Source: Clusia tigrina (taxonomy: Eukaryota; Arthropoda; Insecta; Diptera; Clusiidae). Taken from it: 64,000 nucleotides of DNA. The stretch spans positions 130,168,310 to 130,232,309 of the forward strand of contig OV050032.1 of the NCBI GenBank assembly GCA_920105625.2. Direction: 5' to 3'. A program made the position numbers and the translations under genes. Below are positions 35,056 to 46,130 of this stretch, piece after piece (position 1 is the first letter of the stretch; each line of letters opens with the position of its first letter). Below the pieces are notes generated by a model. The model saw only the letters and a program-made list of their open reading frames with translations. It had not been told where the DNA came from and made no database searches.

Positions 35056-35306
35056 TTTCCAACAAGCACCACACAGGTTACTGTTTCTGTTTTTTTTTTC
35101 TTCCAAAAAATTCAAAGCCAAAACCATTTAGGTTGTTTCAAAATCTTTCCACTGTTCATTTTTTTTTTTTGTTTTTTGGAACGTTTGTCTCCGTTCGTTT
35201 ATTAAAAAAAAAAACACCCACACACTCAATTGTTTTGCCGCTGTTGCATTTTTTCCACTGTTTGTTGGCACGTTTGTCTACGTCAATCCCGGTTGAGCCC
35301 CCAATT

Positions 35307-35595
35307 TGTAGTTTAAGGTGCACTCTGCTGAACCCAAATTTATTGGTTGACGCCAATTTGTGATCACTTCCTTTTTCCTCAGAGAAAACACTCCATTTTC
35401 TTATTAAATGTAATTTATTAAAGTAAATGTTTATTTTCGAAGCGTCTTATTTCATGCGCCCTTATCACTAGCAGTGTAACTTAAAGACTAAAAAACAAAA
35501 CAAAATAACTAATTCAATTTACATTCGCTCGCTTGACTGCGAGGGGTTGCCAACTATGAATAACAATGCAGGCTACAGAAATACCAAATCCTACA
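35307..35595 (-). repeat. 5' LTR of element B
   Basis: Complete, 289 bases, TGTAGGATTTGG...ACTACA on the minus strand. The primer-binding site (same 19 bases as in A) follows at about 35285-35303. Confidence 0.9.
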
Positions 35596-35689
35596 TATAT
35601 AACAGACATGTGTACCAACATAACAGAAAAAAAAATGCGAACATCGAACATACGTAACTCACGAAAAGATGAAAATAACGGTTATCTTT

Positions 35690-36110
35690 TGATCACACCT
35701 CGTATACTGGACCACTGCCCTCATCTGCACAACATCCGCTCTAACTTATTTAAAGAAGTAAAACCATCGGCCTTGCTACAGGAACCCAGTGGGGACAACA
35801 TTCATAAGATTTACAGATTTTTATGTGACTCCCAACTTATTATTTTTATTTAAAATTGATAAAACTTTCTTATTTTATTCTTTGCTTTTAGTTTAACGAT
35901 AATATTGCATACTCTTTTTCTTATTTACCAACGCTTAACAGAATCCACTAAGTAACGTATAATTATAAGCCTTATCTCTAATTACAGAATTTAAATATCT
36001 ATTCCTAACCCACATAAGTATAAGCGAGCTGAAAGCCCTGGCAGCTAGTGCTCCTAAATTTCGTATGATAAGAATTGATTCGTATCTTTCTTTTGTAAAT
36101 AAATAAATAA

Positions 36111-36114
<4 letters not shown>
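35690..36114 (+). pseudogene. C-terminus and 3' UTR of a LINE ORF2
   Basis: A frame reads ILDHCPHLHNIRSNLF, then IHKIYRFLCDSQLI before a stop. This fits the cysteine/histidine-containing end of I-type LINE ORF2 proteins (L--CP-----R--L). About 280 bases of 3' UTR follow and end in an aaataaataaataaat tail, then AT repeats. The 5' part was cut by element B. Confidence 0.6.

Positions 36115-36187
<73 letters not shown>
36115..36187 (+). repeat. (AT)n microsatellite
   Basis: About 70 bases of nearly pure TA dinucleotide, directly after the LINE tail and before the Tc1-like element, probably expanded from the LINE tail. Confidence 0.9.
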
Positions 36188-36191
<4 letters not shown>

Positions 36192-36206
36192 CTCGTATGT
36201 ATATAT

Positions 36207-37843
36207 ATAGAAAGTGTTTTGACAAGGTAAAAAGTTCGGCAATTAGAGCTTCCCCGTACATTATATTGTACTTCTGTATTGTTTTGATTAATTTTTTTAT
36301 TTCATTTAATTTAATTAATGTACGAGTATTTACTAATGACCCAACAAAAAAACTAATATTAATATAAAGAAAAAAAACCTAGCAAAAACCAAAAGTAGTC
36401 AGAAAATTTGCTATCAAGAAAGTGGTTTACAAATCAGAACTTATTTATAAAAATGACAGAAATGGATATTAGCACTACAAAGGGTTTTAATATTTTGTAT
36501 AGCATCTATAACGACTTGTAGTATTCTCCTCATGGAATAAATCAACTTCTGCACATCGTATTCGCTTGGCATTTTATTTCATTCCATTGCATTCTAGTAT
36601 TGCAGATGAAGATCTGCTCCACCTTTTGGTTACTTCTCGGCCTCCTTTTCTCTTAAAAACACCCAAAATTTTTCAGTGGGGTTCAACTGGGTTCTCTGCG
36701 CTGCCGTATCTAACACTTTTTTGTAATTATAAAGTACCCACATCCTTACCATACGCGTATTATGTTTTGGGTCATTATCTTGGTAAAATTTGAGTTGCGG
36801 ATTCTTATTAATATTGAACCCACAATGATCTGCGCTGTTTACCAAATAACGTTTGAAAATATTCAAATATTGGTTTGCATCCATTTTATTCTCTATGAAA
36901 TCTACTCTGACAGAAAGTTTGCCGAATTTAATATACTGGAATATAATATACTATTTCGATTTTCCAATGCGTTCAACGTTTGTCGCCACAGTCTATTAGG
37001 CCCACCATTTTAGTAAAGCATGATTTTGGTCTCATCGCAAAACATAGCGTCATCCCAATAATCATTCGGTTTGCCCAAGTACATCCAATCGAAAGTCAAT
37101 CGCTTTTCAATGTACGAGTATTGTGTTGAAAGCAGTGGTTTTTTCGAGCAATTCTTGACATATACTGGTACTTTATCAGGACCTGCCTTACTGCTTCGTA
37201 GGTAACCGCAAGATCACATTCTCCTTTGAGTTGACTTGAAAGGGTTCTCGTAGAAATCTGCGGATTTTCTACTACTTTCCTCACCAAAATGCGTTCTGCT
37301 CTATTTCATATTTTGTGCGCACGGAAGTGGGAAGGTTTTGGACCAGACTATCTTCATTTTTTACACGATTTAAAATATTATAAATAGTTAGCTGGCCAAA
37401 GGAAATATCTTGGAGAATTCTTGGACACTTTTTCGGATGCGGTGGTTATAGTAAATCAACTGATTCATATCAAATGGCGTTCTTAATTCACAATAATTTT
37501 GCTGAAAATGCTGCATTCGATGAGCATTTATTTTTTATCAATGTGCGTCTAAAATGCGCACAAAGCATCAATCTCATAACGGTATATACATTGCGCAGCT
37601 AACTTAGTTCCAAAGAGAATTGCAAAACACTTTCTTGACAGCAGATTTTTTTAAATTTTTTTTTGTTTTTGTTATGTTTTTTGTATCTTAATTTAAATAT
37701 TTCTTTTTTTTTGTTACTGCTCATTAGTAAATACTTAGACTAAAAGAATTGAATAAAAAAAAATTTATCAAAACAATAACGAAGTATTATATTATGTATT
37801 ATCAAATTCTCGATTTTCTTACCTTGTCAAAACACTTTCTTGA
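36207..37843 (-). mobile_element. Decayed Tc1-like DNA transposon with IR/DR ends
   Basis: The ends share an inverted repeat, agaaagtgttttgacaagg (left 36207-36225, right about 37823-37841). A second, diverged copy lies about 200 bases inside each end (caagaaagtggtttacaa near 36413; caaaacactttcttgacag near 37625). This is the inverted-repeat/direct-repeat arrangement of the S/Paris/Minos-type Tc1 elements. The left terminus abuts the TA microsatellite and seems to have lost its outermost bases. Confidence 0.85.
36630..37440 (-). pseudogene. Tc1-like transposase, decayed
   Basis: Minus-strand pieces in order: an HTH with MVRKVVENPQISTRTLSSQL (37287-37096), the first catalytic region DYWDDAMFCDETKIMLY, then MDANQYLNIFKRYLV and FYQDNDPKHNTRM (36884-36770). 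After the Asp of QDND there are exactly 34 residues to the Glu in LNPTEKFW, the DD34E spacing of Tc1. Stops and shifts separate the pieces, so no protein can be made. Confidence 0.88.
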
Positions 37844-38067
37844 CAAACTGCCCAACGAACGACGAGAAATGGACAGCAGTACTGACAAATACCTCCGTGC
37901 ATAGGCAAAAATTTAACGAAAACAATGGAAGAATCTATTGCTTAAAGAAGCTGACATAGAGAATTAGCTACGAAACATCGAAGGGAAGAGACGCACACAG
38001 ACCACAAATACACGTTTGAACTATCATTCCAATTTCATATTAATATTTAATCTGTGTAATCTATTCG

Positions 38068-38304
38068 TTATCGAATTTCATCAAATAGATATGCCATACA
38101 ATTATTAAAAAATTTTACACTATTAGAGATTGTATTATCTGCTGCTTTCGTTACAAATCCCTCAATGTATAAAAAGCTTTCGCTTAGTAAAACATATAAA
38201 TCTTGATTTTGAATTGCTATACGAATTTCATCATAATTTTGAAATGATTGTAAATATGATGTATAGCTATGATATTCTTTTTTAATAATTGAATTATCAA
38301 ACAA
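38068..38304 (-). pseudogene. Polinton major capsid protein, N-terminal fragment
   Basis: 78 codons with DEIRIAIQNQDLYVLLSES, then FLYIEGFVT and AYLFDEIR at the end. This matches the start of Polinton/Maverick major capsid proteins (the (E/D)-(V/I)RI(P/A)-(Q)NQD--- E---L-I-G pattern, then F-FDEIRYE). The usual capsid is about 600 residues; the rest is absent, so the element lost most of this gene. The identification rests on a short but characteristic stretch. Confidence 0.7.
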
Positions 38305-38319
38305 TGGTTTCTGTAGTAC

Positions 38320-38563
38320 ATTGATTATATTGCTAATTTTTTTTTTACTAAGCTTTTAATTGAAATCCAAAATTTTGTAGAAACTTCCGATTAGCTTCAG
38401 TGAGATTTATAGTTCTTTCTTGTTGTTTATATTTAGATTTCGCTTGATATTGATTTTAAAAAAAATGATATTTCGTATTCTTCTTCTTCTTTCCCGTTGT
38501 ATTCTGTTGCTGCTAGTGAAATGATTGATAAATAATTGTGTAACTGAGTTTTATTGAAGATAA
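38320..38563 (-). pseudogene. Small Polinton frame between penton and capsid
   Basis: Begins MIIFNKTQLHNYLSII, then SLAATEYNGKEEEEYEI, and then decays. Its place between penton and major capsid genes suggests a short Polinton gene, function unknown. Confidence 0.4.
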
Positions 38564-38566
38564 TCA

Positions 38567-39253
38567 TTATTTGAAAGGTTTTAAATGTAATCTTATAGTT
38601 ATTTTTTCTTCGCGAAAATTTATTAAATTACCGTCTTGATCAACAACTTCCAAAACAACAAGATTTATTTCATTGGTATTTTCAGGTAAATATATTACAT
38701 TAGCTGGCGTTTCACTGATTTTGTAACCTGGACTAACGACAAGTGAAAACTGATGTAAAGTATGTTCTGATACACTATTTATATATGATCCAGTCACAAT
38801 ATTACAATCAACAACTATTGTGTTTATTTTTGTTATATCTATTGTTTTATCTGAATAATGTACAATACCTGGTTCCAATACTCTTTTACTAAACCCCAAA
38901 TTTAAAGCAATTGATTTATCTCTATCGAAATAAATTGGATCTATAGAGCTTTTTATTTCCGTTTTTAAGGTATTATAATTTCCTTGTATATCAAGAATTC
39001 CCTTTTGATTCAGTTCTTCATATTTATCACTAACTACATCAGCTATATCAGATAATTCATATGATCCAATAGGAATCTCTATTTCATTATCACCAATATG
39101 AAATAGATTGTTTTCTACATCAACATTCGGAATTGAATGATATGTGTCTAAGCTTATTAAACCGCAAACATAATTTGGATTAAGTTGAATCGGTGGAAAA
39201 TAATTTGCTCCAAGTAATGAAGAATTTCCGGTTAGTGTTAATGTTATCGACAT
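38567..39253 (-). CDS. Polinton penton-like minor capsid protein
   Basis: A 228-residue intact frame starting MSITLTLTGNSSLLGANYFP. The ATG at 39253 is preferred over the upstream one at 39328, which would add 25 hydrophobic residues overlapping the integrase gene. It matches the single-jelly-roll minor capsid (penton) of Mavericks: the LTGNSS-L---Y-PPI start, a YV-GLI---TY-(S/T)IPNV segment, I--GSYEL and the C-terminal IRL-LK strand. It would form pentameric vertices of the capsid. It is the only Polinton gene here with no visible break. It lies 49 bases downstream of the integrase stop, on the same strand. Confidence 0.78.
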   Translation of the reverse strand: MSITLTLTGNSSLLGANYFPPIQLNPNYVCGLISLDTYHSIPNVDVENNLFHIGDNEIEIPIGSYELSDIADVVSDKYEELNQKGILDIQGNYNTLKTEIKSSIDPIYFDRDKSIALNLGFSKRVLEPGIVHYSDKTIDITKINTIVVDCNIVTGSYINSVSEHTLHQFSLVVSPGYKISETPANVIYLPENTNEINLVVLEVVDQDGNLINFREEKITIRLHLKPFK

Positions 39254-39302
39254 CTTAACGACTAATAAGTAAATAAAGTAATGAAGGCATTGATAAATGG
39301 TT

Positions 39303-40249
39303 TTATACAGATGAATTGTTAAGATCAATCCAAGAATTGTTTTCTGCTGAAAATCCTAACCACTTGACATAAGCCATATTCCTTCTCCCTTTTAGAACTC
39401 TTTGAACTAAATAGGTTTGAGGAAATTTGGTTTTCATTAATTCGAATCTATAAAACCCTCCTTTAATTTCATGACCTTGATAGTCTTCTAAAATATATGT
39501 AATAGGGTTACTATTTTGTATAGCTTTAATTCTAAAGATTTCCGTTGTCCAGTTTGGTGAGTAACCTTTTTTGAATACATGCTTATATTTACTTATTCGA
39601 ACATATTCACCAACTTTAAATTTGGGTTTATTAAAAAGTTTTAAATTGTTATAGACTGTATTCAATAGAAATTTTACATTTGAAGAATTCACTTCATTAG
39701 GTGTTATTTTTATAGTCCCATGAAATGTATTATTATATTTATCAATAAGTTCTTTATATTTATCAATCCATTGAAATTTTCCTTGATAACTAAACTCTTT
39801 CCACATCATTCCCTTTAATGTTCTATTAAATCGTTCTACTATGGATGCCTTTAGAACACTATATGTTGAATAGTGATTAATGTGATTGCTTTGCATCAGA
39901 TGGTGAGATTGATTATTGAAAAATTCTTTTCCATAATCTGTTTGTAATTTTTTTGGTATTCGATGATTGTTATTAAAAATGCTTTTCTTTGCCTTTGTTA
40001 CGTTTAGAGCAGTTTTATTTTTCAATGCTACACCCCAGGCTTTGTAACTATTACTGTTAAAAGATAGTGTAATTTTTTACTATTAGCTTCATAAATCCCC
40101 ATTTCAACTAAATCTGCTTGCCATAAGTCATCAATTCCTTTCATGATAACTCGTCTTCTTTTAAAATTTTCTCGTGCTTCTTTGTGTAGTTCATTGACTA
40201 TTGCTCTTTTTTTCATTTCCATATTGTCCATGTATGAGGGTGTTTCCAT
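39303..40249 (-). pseudogene. Polinton integrase with C-terminal chromodomain, frameshifted
   Basis: N-terminal frame (40249-40028) ends DLWQADLVEMGIYE, holding the first catalytic Asp. After a frameshift near 40026 the second frame (40025-39303) has KLQTDYGKEFF with the second Asp and, about 33 residues on, the Glu in SIVERFNRTLKGMMW. An SH3-like region (VGEYVRISKYKHVFKKGY, then FRIKAI) follows, and a chromodomain-like end: YLVQRVLKGRRNMAYVKWLG with WIDLNN. Polinton integrases join the element ends to target DNA with 6-bp duplications; the chromodomain may target chromatin. Confidence 0.88.
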
Positions 40250-40313
40250 ATTATCTGTTAGTGAATGTATGTATGTGTTATTTTATATACTTTGTGAAAA
40301 TAAAACCTTTAAT

Positions 40314-40605
40314 TCAAAATTTAATAACTGGTTGCTCAAGTTTGATTCGCTTAACATCTTTATTATCTTTATCAAGATATTTATATAAGTTCTTTTCTAT
40401 CTGACTAAGTCTTTCTTCAATTTTATTTACAAATTCTTTATTTGCACTAAATAATCGGTCATTAATTGCTTTTTCAATTAGATTCGTATCCTCTTTAACA
40501 TCGGTATTGCATACAATTTTTCTATATCACTCCTAGTAATTTTCATTTGATTATCATATTCGGTTTTGAATTCTTCTATTTTTGTTCTTAGAACCCAATT
40601 CTTTT
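40314..40605 (-). pseudogene. Short Polinton coiled-coil frame of unknown function
   Basis: After a frameshift, a minus-strand frame reads NLIEKAINDRLFSANKEFVN, then KIEERLSQIEKNLYKYLD and ends VKRIKLEQPVIKF. The heptad pattern suggests a coiled coil. It sits between the integrase and the conserved Polinton protein. No named family is claimed. Confidence 0.45.
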
Positions 40606-40612
40606 AAACAAG

Positions 40613-41856
40613 TTATGCTTTAGTAACTGCAACATTAACATCACTAGGTTCACTCAGATTACTAGTTATTTTTTTATTAACATTTAAATGTTGATTATTT
40701 ATGCTAATACCAAGTGTTTTAGTTATAATTGTTTTTAATTTTGAATCGTTAAATCGTTGATTAGCTGAACTTTCTCCAAATTTATTTATGAAACTCATTT
40801 TGTGATTTACGAGCACAGCACCTTCTTCGTTTTAATTTAGATTTTACAGAATTATATATGCTTCTTTCAGTTCTTCGATAATATACTCGTATATAGTTCG
40901 GCTTACGATTGATTAATGATTTTAATCCGTTTCCTATCGTTAAAGCGTTTATTTTTGAATTAAACAATTTTTTAATTATGCACTGATATTTAAATGTTTT
41001 TGTACCTTTAATTTGTGCATTTGCTTGATAATGACGTACGAGTATGTGCGCATTTGTATTAATTAAAATTTGTTTAAAATTTTTTAAGTCATTTCCATCT
41101 TTTACCACCAACCCGGTGTCATTTTCCATCTTTTACCACCAACATTAATAGAGTTATCAGTATTCAATTTTATTTTCTTATATCCATACCGCCATCTTCC
41201 TTTTTCATCAACATTAACACCATATAGTGTATCTAACTTTTTACTATCTTTGAGTAATTCCAAATTGTTTAGTAACTTATTTGAATTAGTGATACTGCTA
41301 TCATACAATTTAATTCGTTTTCTATCATTATTTAATTGTCCATTATTTTCTCGTTTCGAAAACAAATGATTTAATTTTTTCCATTTCTTATCATCAGAAT
41401 TAAAATCATTAAATTTTGATTTAATTTTTCGCTTTCGTTTCACTTTTGTTTGTGTTGCAGTTGTCGATTGTGATGTTATTAAGGGATGTATTATTGTATT
41501 TTTTTAGACTGTTTTCATATCTGTTGATGTGCTAGTTTGTTTCATTGGAAATGGTGCTTGTGATGTAATTTAAGGAACTACTGTATTATGAACTACATTC
41601 TCTTTATCATCATCATTTGCACTTTTTACTTGTTTATGTTCAGTAATTTTGTTGTATCTTTTTTCTTTTAATTGTCTATTCACATTTAATTTTCTTTTAT
41701 TTGGTTTAAAATAATTATCTTTTAATTTTTTTAGTTTGTTTTCATATAAATTATTATGTTTAATTTTTTTTAGTTTGATTTGATCAAAATAATTTTTTTG
41801 TGATTTCTGACTATTTGATAATTAATCATTACCATTTATGAAAGAAGACATGTTAT
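40613..41856 (-). pseudogene. Conserved Polinton protein (TPG-W domain), C-terminal part
   Basis: Read from 41856 downward: a Lys-rich, low-complexity stretch, then KKLDTLYGVNVDEKGRWRYG and INVGGKRWKMTPGWW, followed in another frame by DLKNFKQILINTNAHILVRH and KPNYIRVYY. This is the widely shared Maverick protein whose domain has a YGI---...G--(W/Y)--TPGL--L pattern and an ILL-TNAH follow-up; function unknown. Its N-terminus lies on the other side of Gypsy C (46643-46401). Breaks: a frameshift near 41105 and several stops. Confidence 0.7.
41695..41856 (+). repeat. Left copy of a Polinton segment duplicated around Gypsy C
   Basis: Matches 46220-46378 almost base for base (ttaaaataattatctttt ... 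gaaagaagacatgttat), ending exactly where the Gypsy C LTR starts. Far longer than a normal 4-5 bp target duplication. Confidence 0.85.
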
Positions 41857-42111
41857 TGTTATGTTTCTTAACAAAAGATAATTATTTTATTTTAAAAATA
41901 TAGTTAATTTCAGTTAAATTCATTAAGTAGATTATAGTTAATTAAATATAATACAACTCGGATAAAACTACAACTTGCTTCCGCGTGGTAATCAGAGAGA
42001 GAATGCCCAGATGAGATCGATTGCAATACCGGTTAGCTGTTTTTGTATAGTGTTGCTGTTACCTACGTTGGTTATCGGTTATGCATACAAAAGGAACGAG
42101 TATGCGTAACA
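41857..42111 (-). repeat. 3' LTR of element C
   Basis: On the plus strand it runs TGTTATG...CGTAACA, so both ends carry the TGTTA/TAACA inverted terminus typical of Gypsy LTRs. A polypurine tract (aaaagggaagg on the minus strand, 42112-42122) abuts it. Length 255 bases. Confidence 0.82.
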
Positions 42112-42134
42112 CCTTCCCTTTTGAGTAAATTGCA

Positions 42135-45100
42135 TTAAGATGGTGTAAATTTGTTCACTGGCCAACGTTTGCGGGTTGATTTGCGAAGAGCCAGTGGTAC
42201 TTCTATCGTTGAGTTTCCATTATGAGAAGTAGTAGGTGCTGTTGGTTCGTTGTCACTGTTGTTTATGTCATTTTCCAGGTTATCATCTGTATCGGCAACT
42301 TCAGTTGGTGACGAATCGAAAATTTCAAGAGCTGCAGCCCATGGTTTATTATGATCTTCGGAAACGTCTTTTATTGCAGTACGTTGACGAATTTGATTTA
42401 TGTGAGATCTTATAATGGTGCCATTTGTGAGTCGCACATTGTACATGACAGCGCCTCTCTGCTCAATGATTTCTCCAGGTACCCATTTAAAGTGGTTTAC
42501 GCCGTCTGGTACTCTCAGAAATACCTTGTCGAATTTTTGAAATTCTCTCGAAATAACGCCGTGTTTCCTGTCGAATTGCTGTTTCATCTTCGTTGAGGCT
42601 GCTGATCGCTGTGTGTTAGTGGTTTCAGTTGATCTAATGTGGTACGCATTGGTCTGCCAAGCATTATCTCTGCTGGTGACTTGTTGTCTGGTACATTTGG
42701 GTTTAAAGTTGAACGATACAATTGTAGAAATTTGTGCATGTTTTCTATGACCGTCCCCTCTCCTTCCATCTTTTTGAGTGCTCTCTTGAATGAGTCTACA
42801 AATCGCTCGGCTTGTCCATTTGACATTGGATGGTATGGGCTGGTGCATTTATGATCAATGCAATTCTTCTCCATGAATTCCTCAAAAAATGCGCTTTTGA
42901 ATTGCGTACCGTTGTCTGATACGGCTGTTGATGGTAGACCAAAACGAGAAAAAATGTCGCTTAACAGCTTAACTGTTTGCTGCGATGAAATTGATTTTGT
43001 TTCTATAATCTCTGGCCATTTTGAAAAAGCATCGACGACCAGTAAAAAATAATACCCGTCGATTGGTCCAGCATAATCGATGTGCAGTCGGTCCCAAACT
43101 TTGGCTGGTGTGGGCCATGGTTGTAGTGGCGCTTTAAACGGCATTTTCGCTGCTGAGGCGCAGTTGCTGCAACAGTTTACTATCATTTTGATGTCATCAT
43201 CGATACGTGGCCAGTAGACATAGCTTCGTGCTATAGCTTTTGTTCGTTCTATTCCTGGATGTCCATGATGAATTTGTTTTAATATACGCTTGCGATATGT
43301 GTGTGGGACGACAAGTCGGTCACCATACATAATACATCCGTCTGTGTGCAATAAATTGTCTTTTCTGTGGAAGAACAGCTTAAGCTCATCGTTTTGATTT
43401 ATCTCTGAAGGCCATCCACTTTGGATGTAATTTAAAACAGTAGACAAAGTTTTATCCTTTGCTGTTTCGTACTGTATCATTTTGAAAGTTACCGGCATTG
43501 ACTTTATGACGTCATTGACAATCGTTTTGACAGCGTTTTCAATTTTTATTGATGCTATAACGAAATCTTCCGGAACATTGTTTTCTTTGTTTATAAGACG
43601 TGACAATACATCCGCGTATCCGAAACTATTGGTGTTCACAAAACTAATTTCGAAGTCGTACGCTAGAAGTTGAATTGCCCACCTCTGCAAACGATTTGCC
43701 TGGTGTACTGCTACTCCAGTTTTGCGTCCAAAAATTGTTAATAACGGTTTGTGGTCGGTATGAAGCTTGAATCGTCGCCCATATATCATTCTGTGAAACT
43801 TTGTTACCGCATAAATAAGTGCGAGCGCTTCCTTTTCCACTTGACTGTACCCTTGTTCAGCAGGTGTTAGTGAGCGTGCTGCATGAGAAACTGCTTTGAT
43901 GGTGCCGTCCGCATATTCGTGTAAAATGCATGCACCAAGTCCGTATCCGGATGCATCTGCTGCAACTATGATGTTCTGCTGAGGGTCATAATGTGCCAAT
44001 GTGAGGTCTGATAATAAAATGTTCTTTAATTCTTGGAACGATCGCTTATGTTTTGTTGTCCATGTCCATGTAACATTGGATTTCAAAAGTTCGTCTAACG
44101 GCCCTCTATGTTGATGCATGTTGCTCACAAATTTGCCGTAGAAATTAATTGCACCGAGAAATGATCTCAGTTCTGTAATATTGGTTGGCTCAGGCATGTT
44201 CGCAATAGCCCTGACGCGTTCGGAATTTGGTTTGAGGCCATTTTGGTCAATTATGTAACCCAGGTAGCTTACAGAAGTTTTGAAAAATACGCACTTTTCG
44301 TATTTAAGCTTGAACCCATATTCCTTGATTCTGTCGAGAACAGCGTGAAGATTTTTGTCGTGTTCCCCTTTATCTTTGCCTGCTACAAAAATGTCATCAA
44401 TATACGCTGCTGCACCTGATATGCCTGCCAGCATCTGATCCATAGTTTGTTGAAAAATGGCTGGGAACGTTTTAACGCCAAATACCATTCTGTTATATCT
44501 AAACAGTCCGATGTGCGTGTTGATGGTTAATAAATGCTTTGATGCGTCATCAACTTCAATTTGTAAAAAGGCATCTGATAAGTCAAGATGACTGAAATAT
44601 TTGGCATTTGCCAGTTTTGAAAAAATGTCTTCCGGCAGGGGAAGTGGATACTGATGTGATTCGAGGCGCTCGTTCAGTCCAGTTGAAAAATCACCGCACA
44701 CTCGTATTCCGCCAGCTGCTTTTTTAATGACCACGATGGGTGCTGCCCAATCGGAGTAGTTCACAGGTGATAAAATGTTGCAGTCCTGTAGACGTTTTAG
44801 CTCTGTCTCTACTAGCTGCTGCATGGCGTAAGCAACGGGCCGTTTTGGTCTGAAAACTGGTTGAGCATGGGTCTTCGTCTGCAATACGGCCTTTGTCTTG
44901 TTGCAGAGTCCCATTTTGCCATCGAACACATCTGAAAAAAATAATTTTAAGTGAGCAATTTTGTTTTGAATCGATGTTTGATCAACACTCCCCTGATTAT
45001 TCTGTATTTGATTGCACACAGAATTTATGGTCTGGTCTTTCAGTTGTAAAGCGTCCATCCAATCTAATCCCATGACATTGAGATCGTGAATTGATGTAAC

Positions 45101-46130
45101 TCGGCAAATTAAAGATTTTTCTTTCCCTTGAAATTTGACTTTGCATTTGAACTGCGACGTGAGGGGTAGCTCGCCTGTTGCGCTACGTGCTGATTGGTCA
45201 ACTTCCTCAATATCTTGAACGTCCAGTTTGTTGAAGTTCTCCTCTGATATAATAGTTATATCTGAGCCTGTGTCAAATTGAAGTCTTACATGTGAATCGT
45301 TGATATGTACGTCCACGTATTTTCGTAAGCTTTGTACTTGATTTGTCACAAAAATTCCGTTTGACTGCACGAAATTTGTATTTGTATGCTGCTTTCTGTG
45401 ACTTTTGTGTGAAGCATTTGAGTTGTATTTATGTTGTTGTTTTTGTTGCGAGTCATTTGCTCGGTTGTTTTTGTAGTTTTTGTTATTGCCTGTGCAATAA
45501 CCTTCTTTGTGCCCAGTGTGTGAACAATCACCACATTTATGGTTTTTATATGAACAGAAACGTGCGTAATGAAGATCACCGCAGTACCAACATGGACTTT
45601 TCGGTACTTTTCCCTCCTTTGTGTTTATGGATTGTGACCTTGTTTTGATCTTGTTTATATGTGCCGCCGTCTTCTGGTTTTCAATGAGCGCAGTATCAGT
45701 TTTTAAGTTCACCAAACGTTGACATTCCCGTGACAATGTGTCCAGTGTAATGGCGCTTTCGCCATCTCTTTTTTCGTCTAGTTTGTTAAGCAATTTTGTA
45801 CGCAATTCGAAATCTGATGGCGATTTTAGACCCATAACAAAAATCAAGCATTTAAACTGATCGATTGTCAATTTTTTTAAGGCGAAAAGTTCACACTGTT
45901 TATTTACGTCACCTGCGTACGTGATAAAATCTACACTTGGGTCTTTTTTTAAGTTGCAGGCAATTGTATCGGATGTTGAATTGTGATGCTTGTATTCCGA
46001 AAAGTTGCTTGAGTAATGACACTGTCTCTTTAAAGGTTTTGTCCCTTGGATGGTTTGGTAGTATGTAGTTTACACATTTGTGATGCACCTGTGAGTTCAA
46101 CTTCCTAAGCAGTAGCCTTGTTTTTGCCAC
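42135..46130 (-). pseudogene. gag-pol of element C
   Basis: Gag remnant 46130-45909 (TRLLLRKLNSQVHHKCVNYI), a frameshift, then an open frame 45871-42584. That frame holds two knuckles (CWYCGDLHYARFC, CGDCSHTGHKEGYC), protease LQFDTGSDITIIS, RT with HLDLSDAFLQIEV and AAYIDDIFVA, and RNase H with VAADASGYGLGA and LHTDHKPLLTIF. The integrase has HHCC (HPGIERT ... NCCSNCA) and DDE residues in IDYAGP, VSDNGTQF and GQAERF. A frameshift near 42590 leads into the tail frame ending at 42135, which has a FLRVPDG--HFKWVPGEI C-terminal segment. Catalytic residues look intact; the missing 5' end and two frameshifts disable it. Confidence 0.9.

Larger units (their letters stand above)
30005..35595 (-). mobile_element. 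Ty3/Gypsy LTR retrotransposon B (same family as A, inverted, 3' end missing)
   Basis: Complete 5' LTR, primer-binding site, leader with the same 62-bp repeats, gag, protease, RT, RNase H and part of integrase. It ends at about 30005, inside the region matching 14440 of element A, so the last 390 bases of internal DNA and the 3' LTR are gone. Its lesions (stops at 32291-32293, near 31699 and near 31035; frameshifts in the knuckle region and near 30612) differ from those of A, except the shared integrase TAG at 30279-30281. Confidence 0.9.
41857..46130 (-). mobile_element. Ty3/Gypsy element C (Mag-like), 5'-truncated, inside the Polinton
   Basis: Minus strand. It has a 3' LTR (41857-42111), polypurine tract, gag-pol with a 1095-codon open stretch and a broken gag start; the 5' LTR and leader are missing. 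The pol sequence is of the kind annotated as K02A2.6-like in animals (Mag clade), judged from GQAERFVDSFKRALKK and the FGVKTFPAIFQQTMD segment. It separates the N- and C-terminal parts of a Polinton gene, so it arrived after the Polinton. Confidence 0.88.

Noticed and set aside
35935..36261. 108-codon minus-strand frame rich in Ile/Tyr
   Set aside because: Product of reading through the (AT)n microsatellite.
42351..45648. Several plus-strand frames across element C
   Set aside because: Antisense to a 1095-codon gag-pol frame with complete catalytic motifs.
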